Source: JBEIVB01 sp040374085 (lineage in GTDB: Bacteria; Bacteroidota; Bacteroidia; UBA4408). Taken from it: DNA of 22,142 nucleotides. Below are positions 7,612-15,200 of the stretch, piece by piece. The notes under the pieces are model-generated. The model saw only the letters and a list, made by a program, of their open reading frames with translations, ran no database searches and was not told the DNA's origin. The DNA is taken from assembly GCA_040374085.1 (NCBI GenBank), contig JBEIVB010000039.1, forward strand, positions 1 to 22,142. Direction: 5' to 3'. The first letter of the stretch is position 1; each line of letters opens with the position of its first letter. The position numbers and the translations under genes are program-made.

Positions 7612-9206
7612 TCGTTTTGATTTGGATAATCGGTGTTGCAATGAAGCCCTACGCTTTCTTTACGGGCCATGGCGTGTTTGATGATGATGTAGCCTACTTT
7701 GATCATGTTTCTTAACTCACACAGGGATTTGGATACCACTGTTTTCTCATACAAGGCCTCCGTTTCATCGTGCAGGATCTTTAATCGGTCGTAGGCCCTC
7801 TTTAAACGAAGGTTGCTTCGAACGATGCCTACATAGTTGCTCATGATGGATCGGAGCTCACTCAAGCTCTCGGTAATCAAAATCATTTCTTCAGGATGAT
7901 CCGTACCCTCGCTGTTCCAGTTCGGAATGCCCTCAGCAAACTCAATATCGTGGATGAGCTCTATGCAGGATTGTGCCGCGTTATGGGCATAAACCAACGC
8001 CTCCAAGAGGGAGTTTGATGCCAATCGATTGCCCCCATGCAATCCGGTTTGTGCGCATTCTCCTATGGCATACAAGTTTTTAATGCTCGCTTTCCCATCT
8101 CGATCAACTGATATGCCACCGCAGCAATAGTGCGCTGCCGGTAAAACCGGAATAGGAGCCTTCAAGGGATCGATGCCAATCTCCATGCATTTGCGGTAGA
8201 TCATGGGAAAATGATCGATGAACACATTTTCGTTAATGTGTCTGCAATCCAACCACACATGAGGTTCACCACTATGTTTCATTTCATGGTCAATGGCTCT
8301 GGCAACAATGTCGCGAGGGGCGAGTGAACCTCGACGGTCGTATTTTTCCATGAAGGACCGTCCATCAAGTGTTTTCAGCACTCCACCCAACCCCCGTACA
8401 GCCTCTGATATTAAGAAACTGGGTCGAACTCCGGGTTCATATAAGGCCGTTGGATGAAATTGAATGAACTCCATGTCCCTAACGCTCCCCTTCGCCCGAT
8501 ACACCATGGCGATGCCATCACCGGTTGCGATGGAAGGATTCGTGGTATTGGCATATATCGAACCTGTTCCTCCTGAACACATGCAAATAAGTTTTGCCAG
8601 TACCGTTACCACAGATTGGGTTCTCAGATTTAGCGCATAGGCGCCATAACACTTAATGCCCGGAGTTTTGCTGGTAACAAATGCTCCGAGATGATGCTGG
8701 GTAACCAAATCCAAAACATAGTAATGGTCTAATATAACGATGTTCGGATGATTTCGTACTTGGTAGAGCAACGTTCGTTCAATCTCCTGACCTGTGTGGT
8801 CTTTAACATGGAGAATGCGCGATTCGGAATGTCCACCCTCTTTTACCAGATCAGGCTCACCCTCGGCTGTTTGATCGAATGGTGTGCCCCATTGCATAAG
8901 CTCCGTTACACGGTTCTTACTTTCCCTCACCACCATTTCCACCACATCTTGGTTGCACAGCCCCGCACCGGCATCAAGGGTATCCGAAACATGCTTACCA
9001 ATCGTGTCCGGATGGCCCCAAACGGCTGCGATTCCTCCCTGGGCATATTTGGTGTTGGTCTCCTCTTCACGGGTCTTGGTAAGAATCAATACACGTCCAT
9101 GATGCGCTACCTTAAGGGCATAAGATAAACCCGCGATTCCCGAGCCAATAACGAGAAAGTCCGTTTTTAGAGGTTCTTCTCCACTGTGTAACGTTAACTT
9201 TGCCAT
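7608..9206 (-). CDS. nadB: L-aspartate oxidase
   Basis: About 532 residues, the normal length for NadB. The enzyme oxidises L-aspartate to iminoaspartate with FAD, the first step of de novo NAD synthesis, in the cytoplasm. The N terminus has the dinucleotide-binding motif VIGSGIAGLSYA (Gly21, Gly23, Gly26). Further family blocks are KYAQGGIAAV, EGGHSESRILHVKDHTG, EFIQFHPTALYEP, LISEAVRGLGG, AAHYCCGGI and ECAQTGLHGGNRLASNSLLE, followed by the helical C-terminal domain. SdhA and FrdA flavoproteins share the fold, but the HGGNRLASNSLLE block and the length favour NadB. It precedes the DUF885 gene with an ATGA overlap and is divergent from nfu across 36 bp. No nadA or nadC is in the window. No clear promoter was found on its strand. 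Confidence 0.95.
   Translation of the reverse strand: MAKLTLHSGEEPLKTDFLVIGSGIAGLSYALKVAHHGRVLILTKTREEETNTKYAQGGIAAVWGHPDTIGKHVSDTLDAGAGLCNQDVVEMVVRESKNRVTELMQWGTPFDQTAEGEPDLVKEGGHSESRILHVKDHTGQEIERTLLYQVRNHPNIVILDHYYVLDLVTQHHLGAFVTSKTPGIKCYGAYALNLRTQSVVTVLAKLICMCSGGTGSIYANTTNPSIATGDGIAMVYRAKGSVRDMEFIQFHPTALYEPGVRPSFLISEAVRGLGGVLKTLDGRSFMEKYDRRGSLAPRDIVARAIDHEMKHSGEPHVWLDCRHINENVFIDHFPMIYRKCMEIGIDPLKAPIPVLPAAHYCCGGISVDRDGKASIKNLYAIGECAQTGLHGGNRLASNSLLEALVYAHNAAQSCIELIHDIEFAEGIPNWNSEGTDHPEEMILITESLSELRSIMSNYVGIVRSNLRLKRAYDRLKILHDETEALYEKTVVSKSLCELRNMIKVGYIIIKHAMARKESVGLHCNTDYPNQNE
9195..9202 (+). promoter_or_regulatory. Candidate -7 box (TAACTTTG) for nfu
   Basis: An exact TAnnTTTG match lies on the plus strand inside the first codons of the divergent nadB, 40 bases before the nfu ATG. 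A TTC, not TTG, lies 18 bases upstream (9174-9176). Confidence 0.35.
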
Positions 9207-9242
9207 CGAAAAACAAATGACCGTAAAATTCGTTTATCCTGC

Positions 9243-9848
9243 ATGAACTCCGTAACGCCTCAATCTCCTGCTCAGGTTTACACCGAGCGCACACCCAATC
9301 CGGATGCTATGAAGTTTGTGGTGAACCGGGTTCTTCTGAAGGCCGGCACCAAGGAGTTTAAGTTCGGGTCAGAAGCTGCTCATTTTCCCATTGTGCAGCA
9401 GTTGTTCAATTTCCCTTTTGTTCGCAGCGTGTTTGTGGGTTCTAATTTCATCACCATAAACAAAACCGATGCAACCGACTGGATGGAGGTTGCACCTGCA
9501 CTTCGCACCTTTCTATTGGAACAATTCGATGCTCATCCCCGTTTCATTGTTGAAGGCAAAGTTGAGGGCGAAGGCCTGATTGCAAAGCCCTCGATTGTGG
9601 AACCCTCCAATGAGATTGAAGAAAAAATTGTGGCCATTCTCGACGAGTACATTCGGCCCGCAGTGGAAGGTGACGGTGGAAATATTGCTTTCCGAGGATT
9701 TGAGTCGGGTGTTGTTCGGGTTGAGCTTCAAGGCTCCTGCAGTGGATGCCCATCCTCCACAATGACGTTAAAAGCAGGAATAGAGGCATTGCTAAAGCGT
9801 ATGGTTCCCGAGGTAGAACAAGTAGTAGCCGAAAATCAAACCCACTGA
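9243..9848 (+). CDS. Nfu-type iron-sulfur cluster scaffold/carrier protein
   Basis: About 201 residues with two domains. Residues ~10-100 match the Nfu N-terminal domain (TERTPNPDAMKFVVN, VRSVFVGSNFITINK). Residues ~125-195 are the NifU C-terminal domain (LDEYIRPAVEGDGGNI, VELQGSCSGCPSST), with the Fe-S ligands Cys166 and Cys169 in C-x-x-C. Such proteins accept an Fe-S cluster and pass it to client enzymes in the cytoplasm. The gene is divergent from nadB; the next enzyme of NAD synthesis, NadA, is an Fe-S protein, so a link is possible but not shown. It is followed after 3 bp by the SRPBCC gene, which suggests co-transcription. ATG 9243 fits the family start. Confidence 0.92.
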   Translation: MNSVTPQSPAQVYTERTPNPDAMKFVVNRVLLKAGTKEFKFGSEAAHFPIVQQLFNFPFVRSVFVGSNFITINKTDATDWMEVAPALRTFLLEQFDAHPRFIVEGKVEGEGLIAKPSIVEPSNEIEEKIVAILDEYIRPAVEGDGGNIAFRGFESGVVRVELQGSCSGCPSSTMTLKAGIEALLKRMVPEVEQVVAENQTH

Positions 9849-9851
9849 TAC

Positions 9852-10307
9852 ATGCACATTTTTGAACAAGAAACCTGGATTGACCGCCCTCTTGATGAGG
9901 TTTTTGGATTTTTTAGTAAAGCAGAAAATCTGAACGCTATTACCCCTTCGTTTTTGAATTTTAAACTGCTTTCCCCAACACCCATTGAGATGCGTGCGGG
10001 ATTGCACATTCATTATCAAATCACATTAGGAGTTTTTCCTTTTTCTTGGGAAACCCTCATTTCTACATGGGAACCCCCTCATACCTTCGTTGATGAACAA
10101 CTGAAAGGTCCTTATCGCGTGTGGCATCACACCCACACGTTTGAAGGGGTAGGCAATCGTACGCGTATGGTTGATACCGTTCGTTACTTGGCACCCGGCT
10201 GGTTTTTAGAACCCCTCATAGATCGTTGGTTTGTGCGTCCTCGTGTCGAGGCTATTTTTGCCTTTCGCACCCAAAAGCTCTTGGATTTTTTTCCCCCCTT
10301 GGGTTAA
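9852..10307 (+). CDS. SRPBCC (START/Bet v 1-like) family protein
   Basis: About 151 residues. The start HIFEQETWIDRPLDEVFGFF, with KAENLNAITP after it, is typical of the ligand-pocket SRPBCC fold (polyketide cyclase or COQ10-like). The central pattern PFSWETLISTWEPPHTFVDE and the following GPYRVWHHTHTF fit the antiparallel sheet that wraps a hydrophobic cavity. No catalytic residues or ligand can be assigned. It begins 3 bp after nfu, so the two are probably co-transcribed. Its stop overlaps that of the convergent J-domain gene in TTAA (10304-10307). A run of seven T then six C (10286-10298) lies just before the end and could be prone to sequencing or replication slippage; the frame is intact as given. 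Confidence 0.82.
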   Translation: MHIFEQETWIDRPLDEVFGFFSKAENLNAITPSFLNFKLLSPTPIEMRAGLHIHYQITLGVFPFSWETLISTWEPPHTFVDEQLKGPYRVWHHTHTFEGVGNRTRMVDTVRYLAPGWFLEPLIDRWFVRPRVEAIFAFRTQKLLDFFPPLG

Positions 10308-10783
10308 TCCTGTTTCATTGCCCTCCACCCGAGGGTGAGGATGCTGAGAAACACCATGCCAAAAACCAACCCGTTGGCATCGGATTCCTGGCGGTAACCT
10401 ACCTCCCATAGATGGATAATGCCCATTGCCAATCCACAAACACCAATTAGGAATAAGGAGCCAACCAGCACGCTTTCTAAGAGTTTAAAAGGTTTTCGAG
10501 AAGCGAATGGATCCGCTTGGGCGGGCCTCTTCGGTGGCTTACGGCGCTGATTTGGACGAGCGATTGGAATGGAATGGTAAGCCAACCGCATGTCGTATTT
10601 TCGTCGAGCCTCAGGATTGCTCAACACCCTGTATGCCTCTTGCAGCGCCTGAAAGTGGGTTCGATCGGTGGAGGGATTCACATCAGGGTGAAGCTTACGG
10701 GCCAGGTAACGATACCGCTGCTTGATCTCGGCCGAGGTTGAATGCCGAGAGAGTCCCATAATCCGATAATAGTTTTGCTCCAC
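10304..10783 (-). CDS. Membrane-anchored J-domain (DnaJ-like) protein
   Basis: About 159 residues, starting with GTG at 10783; an in-frame stop lies two codons upstream and the next Met falls inside the J domain, so this start is well constrained. Residues 4-66 form a J domain with the HPD motif His32-Pro33-Asp34 (KLHPDVN), preceded by a helix AEIKQRYRYLARK and followed by FQALQEAYRVLSNPEARRKYD. J domains stimulate the ATPase of DnaK-type Hsp70. A basic proline-rich linker (~70-98) leads to two likely membrane segments, ~101-126 and ~139-153. The Gly/Phe, zinc-finger and substrate-binding domains of true DnaJ are absent, so it probably recruits Hsp70 to the inner membrane. It is transcribed divergently from the sco gene and convergently to the SRPBCC gene. 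Confidence 0.88.
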   Translation of the reverse strand: MEQNYYRIMGLSRHSTSAEIKQRYRYLARKLHPDVNPSTDRTHFQALQEAYRVLSNPEARRKYDMRLAYHSIPIARPNQRRKPPKRPAQADPFASRKPFKLLESVLVGSLFLIGVCGLAMGIIHLWEVGYRQESDANGLVFGMVFLSILTLGWRAMKQD

Positions 10784-10807
10784 CCTTCACTCAAACGAAC
10801 TCCAACC

Positions 10808-10815
10808 TACTTTTG
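10808..10815 (+). promoter_or_regulatory. Candidate -7 box (TACTTTTG) for the sco gene
   Basis: An exact TAnnTTTG match ends 5 bases before the sco ATG, in the 37-bp gap between two divergent genes. No -33 TTG is correctly spaced. If used, the transcript would be almost leaderless. Confidence 0.4.
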
Positions 10816-10820
10816 TTGCC

Positions 10821-11477
10821 ATGTTTAAGAAGCAATGGATTTTGCCCATAATGGGAACACTGGCGGCTGCTCTAGTGTTTTTTTTGGCGTTGAGGGAAAG
10901 TAGAACCCCCACACCCCTGAAGCCTTTGCCTTTTTTCGGACCCAGAACTCCCTCGGCAACCGATTCGGGCTATCATAAGGTAGGTTCTTTTGCGCTCATC
11001 AACCAGTTTGGTGAAAGCATACACGAAAATGAGTTTCAAGAGTGCATTTACGTTGCCGACTTTTTTTTCACGACTTGCCAAAGCATTTGTCCCATCATGA
11101 GCAATCGCATGGCAAGTGCAGCAGAGGCTTTCCGAGAAAACCCCAAAATTAAGTTTCTATCGGTTACCGTAAATCCGGAACACGATTCGGTTCCTGTTCT
11201 GTTTGATTATGCCAAAGCGCATGGCGCAGAAAGGGGCAAATGGCATTTTTGTACCGGACCCAAACCGCATCTTTACGAGTTGGCCCGAAAGGGTTTTTTG
11301 CTCAACGCGGCGGAAGGCGATGGCGGGCCAAACGACTTTATTCATACCCAAAACTTCGCTTTGGTTGACCCCGACCAACACATCCGCGGATACTACGATG
11401 GCACCGACAGCCTCGACGTTTTGCGCCTCATCAAGGACATCCGGATTCTCGAGCAAGAAGCTTTTGGTAAGAAATAA
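10821..11477 (+). CDS. Sco1/SenC-family copper chaperone
   Basis: About 218 residues. The N terminus has one hydrophobic segment (~6-23) that should anchor a thioredoxin-like domain outside the inner membrane. The family copper site is present: Cys86 and Cys90 in CQSIC within VADFFFTTCQSICPIM, and His175 in DFIHTQNFALVD. Sco proteins deliver copper or reduce the CuA site of cytochrome c oxidase subunit II. The pattern FLSVTVNPEHDSVPVL also fits the family. No cytochrome oxidase gene is in the window, so the partner is unknown. A perfect TAnnTTTG box lies 5 bp upstream of the ATG. The stop is followed at once by the palindrome at 11478-11493. Confidence 0.92.
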   Translation: MFKKQWILPIMGTLAAALVFFLALRESRTPTPLKPLPFFGPRTPSATDSGYHKVGSFALINQFGESIHENEFQECIYVADFFFTTCQSICPIMSNRMASAAEAFRENPKIKFLSVTVNPEHDSVPVLFDYAKAHGAERGKWHFCTGPKPHLYELARKGFLLNAAEGDGGPNDFIHTQNFALVDPDQHIRGYYDGTDSLDVLRLIKDIRILEQEAFGKK

Positions 11478-11493
11478 TTTGGCTAGAGCCAAA
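11478..11493. repeat. 16-bp palindrome TTTGGCTAGAGCCAAA after the sco stop codon
   Basis: Two 7-base arms (11478-11484 and 11487-11493) are perfect inverted copies around AG. The site starts directly after the sco TAA. No T-run follows on the plus strand, so it is a poor intrinsic terminator. A protein-binding site for the downstream operon or a 3'-end stabilising hairpin are both possible. Confidence 0.5.
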
Positions 11494-11547
11494 CGCTGGC
11501 CACCAATTTGTTCGTTTCTATGTTAGAAAAATTAGGGAATACGTACT

Positions 11548-11573
11548 TTGAAGCGGAAAACCTTCATAAATTG
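11548..11573 (+). promoter_or_regulatory. Weak candidate promoter for the secreted-protein/surface-protein operon
   Basis: TTG (11548-11550) is followed after 16 bases by TAAATTG (11567-11573), one T short of TAnnTTTG. It lies in the largest gap of the window (151 bp, 11478-11628). The overlapping TACTTTG (11544-11550) is another imperfect candidate. The last ~45 bases before the ATG are A-rich, as is usual for translation initiation in this phylum. Confidence 0.22.
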
Positions 11574-11628
11574 CGAGGCCAAAAATTGAAAACAACAAAC
11601 TCGAATGCATAACCAAACCAAAACAACC

Positions 11629-12201
11629 ATGAAAAGCACCTGGAGAAGCCGCACCAAAGGAGCAGCGGCAGCCTTGATGATTCTCCTTGGTTCGGCCACC
11701 TTGGGTCTACACGCTCAGGAAACCGGAAAAAGAGTAACCAAGGAATTTGTAGATGGCATGACTAAGTACGACCCCTCTTATGCCAAGAAGGTTAAAACCG
11801 ACGGCAAAGGCGGGTACTTCGATTTGAACGATCCCGCCCATACGGCAACTCTTGTTGCAAAAAAGGAAGCGGAAAAGGCAAACACAAAGTCAGCGTTACA
11901 TGCTCCGGCTAAACTGGAAGTTGCCGGGAAAGTAAACCGCCAGACCGCTGCAGCCCCTCAAAGGGTTCCCGTAAAAGAGACCGCAGCGCCCGGTACAGAA
12001 AAGAATGCACAGAAAGCGGTAAAAGTTGATCCCTCAAAAGAGGATACCGAGGGCGATTTTATTCGTCGTCAGGAAATCGACAAACGCATAAGAATGGTAA
12101 AAGAAGAGCTTAAAACTGCTAAAGGCGCTGATCTTGAGCGTATTCGCAAGACCATTTCTGAGCTGGAGGAGCTGAGAGCTACCACCTACAACAAGCGATA
12201 A
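11629..12201 (+). CDS. Secreted small protein of unknown function with C-terminal coiled coil
   Basis: About 190 residues from ATG 11629; an ATG eight codons upstream (11605) is possible, but the later start gives a compact signal peptide MKSTWRSRTKGAAAALMILL, cleaved probably after LGLHA (residue 29). I do not recognise a family. The mature N-terminal part (TKYDPSYAKKVKTDGKGGYF) is polar. The middle (~75-130) is low-complexity, rich in Lys, Ala and Pro. Residues ~145-185 are charged with heptad-like spacing (RIRMVKEELKTAKGADLERI) and probably form a coiled coil. There is no T9SS sorting domain, lipobox or transmembrane barrel, so it is likely periplasmic or loosely surface-associated. It lies 16 bp upstream of the giant surface protein and is probably in the same transcript, suggesting a partner or export role; that is inference. 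Confidence 0.72.
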   Translation: MKSTWRSRTKGAAAALMILLGSATLGLHAQETGKRVTKEFVDGMTKYDPSYAKKVKTDGKGGYFDLNDPAHTATLVAKKEAEKANTKSALHAPAKLEVAGKVNRQTAAAPQRVPVKETAAPGTEKNAQKAVKVDPSKEDTEGDFIRRQEIDKRIRMVKEELKTAKGADLERIRKTISELEELRATTYNKR

Positions 12202-12217
12202 CTTCAAACCTACGACG

Positions 12218-15200
12218 ATGAAATCAAACTCTTACATTTTAAAAGTCCTTGGATTGGCCGGTGCTCTGGTTCTTTTCCTCGGATGGTCTGCTCAAGCGCA
12301 GTATTGTCCGGCAACATACACCAATGCTTGCGCTACTTCTAATGACTTTATCAACGATTTTTCCACTCAAGGTGGAACCACCAACATCAGCAATCTGGGT
12401 ACAGGATGCAACGGTCAAGCTGATAACTACCAGTATTATCCAGGCCAGGTTTTGACCTGTGCAGCCAATGACATCATTACCCTTAACCTTCAATCCGGTT
12501 CTCAGTGGTCGCAGGGTTTTTCGGTTTGGATCGACTGGGATCAAAATTCGGTATACGATGCTACCGATTTGGTGTATTCTTCTCCAAACGCTGCTACCAG
12601 TTTGTTTACCGGAACATTTGTAGTTCCGCCTACTGCAATTGGTGGTTTAACCCGTATGCGTGTTAGGTGCCGCTTCAGTTTGGTTCCTACCGACCCATGC
12701 ATCAATTACACCTATGGAGAGACCGAGGAATACGACGTTCAGGTAGCTCAAAGCGTAGCCTGTTCTTTACCTGTTCTTGGCGGAGTCGCCGCGGCAAACC
12801 CTTCGGCAGTATGTCCGAATCAAAACGTAAGTCTAATTGTTTCAGGGCAGTCCACCGGAACCGGAATCACCTACCAATGGCAATCTAGCCCCGATGGCAC
12901 CAACTGGACCGACATTGTTGGAGCCACCAGCTTTTCCTATGTCACCACAATATCTGCAAACACTCAATTCCGTTGTGGTATTTCTTGCTCCTCATCTCCT
13001 TTTGTCTACTCTTCAGGAGTTAGCGTTAGCCTCAACGACTTTTTTGCATGTTATTGCAACACAAACTTAGGTGGGGCATGTGCCTCCGGAGGTATTTCTG
13101 AGTTCAGTATTTCTTCTACAAGCCTTTTCAATTCCAACACGCTGTGTGACGACCTCACGGCACCCAATTACAGTGTCTATCCAGGCACTGGAAGCACTAC
13201 TGCAGACCTTCAGATTCTGGCGTCATACAACTTTAATATCATCACCAACGACAATACCATTTCATCTGTTTGGATCGACTTCGATCACAGCGGAAGTTTT
13301 GATGCAGACGAATGGACCCAGCTTTCGGTTACCAGTACGCCTGATATCGTAACTACTGCCACGGTAACCATTCCTGCTGATGCCCTCTCTGGTTTAACCG
13401 GAATGCGTGTAAGAAGTAGGTTGGCAAACAACGTGAACAATGAAACCAGTGCTTGCTTGGCCATGGGTTCCGGATCAACTCACGACTATGTTGTAAACCT
13501 TGTTGCCCCACAAAGCTGTTCAGGTGCACCAGTAGCGGGTTTAGCCGCCGCATCAGACTCTTCTTTGTGTCCTAACACCAATTTCAGCCTCTTCCTTCAA
13601 GGTGCTGGTGTTGCAGCTGGTATTACTTATCAATGGCAATCTTCAGCAGATGGGTTAACCGGTTGGACAGATATCGGTGGAGCCACCGCATCTATTCTTG
13701 CCACAAGCATTCAGGCAACTACCTATTTCCGATGTGTATTAACTTGCGGAACGTTGAGTTCGAATTCAGGTTCGGTAATGATATCGGCAGAGAATTGCAT
13801 TGTCTTGGATGGCACCAATACCACTGCCTGTTCGGGAACCTTCTTCGATCCGGGTGCTGCAGGGAATTATGCCAACAACACAGACCTTACCTCTACCATA
13901 ACTCCTTCAACTCCAGGAGCATACTTGGCAGCAGATTTCACAAGCTTCCAGTTGGAGAATACCTTTGATTTTCTCAGAATCTACGATGGTACTTCAACAG
14001 CGGCTCCTCTAATCGGAACTTTTACCGGAACTGCTTCACCAGGCCTCGTTATTGCCTCTAATGCAGCGGGTGCCCTAACCTTCCGTTTTACATCCGATGG
14101 ATCAGCAACGTTTTCCGGTTGGGTTGCCAATCTTTCCTGCCAAACTACTCCTCCAACGTGCGCAACTATTACTGCACCTGCTGATGGTGCTGTTGATATT
14201 TGCACCACCTCGGGGGCCGTTTCTTGGGAGGCTCAAGGTGCTACAGTAGGATATATTGTAAGCTTCGGAACCAGTCCAACGCTTGCAAACGCAACAGTTG
14301 ACACCGTATCCATTAATGGTTTTTATCCGGGTGCGCTCCAGGCAAATACAACGTATTACTACCAGGTAACCCCATACAACACCTTTGGAAATGCTTCCAA
14401 TTGTCCGATTCAATCATACACTACCGGAACATGTTCAAACTGTACGTATTCGGTTAACTTGTTTGACAGCTTTGGTGATGGTTGGAACGGAGGCCAGGTT
14501 CAGGTTTATGTAAATAGTGTTGAGGTTGCAGGCTCTCCGTTTACCCTTGCAACCGGTGGTGGTCCAGGAAACTTCACCTTTCCTATCAGCACAGGTGACA
14601 GCATCATAACTCTGTACACACCTGGTTCCTTCTCTGGTGAGAATTCCTTTACTGTTCTAAACTCTTTCGGCCAGGTGGTATTCACAAGCGGAGGCAACAA
14701 CGTAGCCCCTGTTGATACCCTAACTTTTGTAGGATTGGCAAACTGTTCGCCTGTTACCAACGATGCCGAAGTTGGCATCATGTACACCTATGGAAAGATC
14801 CCCGTTAACTACGGTACTCCTCAGCAAATTCAGGTTCGTGTTACCAACAACAATACCTTCGACCCTATGAATTTGCCGGTTACCTTGACCGTTACGGGTG
14901 CGAATCCATTCACCAATACCCAAACAGTGAACGGACTGGCTCCGGGCGCAACTGCTTTGGTAACCTTTGCGAATTATTCTCCCTCCACACCGGGTATCAG
15001 CACATTGAGTATTTCTGTACCCAATGATCAGAACAATGCAGACAATACCGTGTCCATGAACCAAGAGGCAACCGCTAATTTGTATTCGTACAAATATTTG
15101 GGAGTTTCCAACACAGGAGGTGTAGGCTTCAATGGAGCAACAGGAGATTTTGTTACACGTTTTTACTCAAACGGTGCGCAAACCATCAACCAAATTGACA

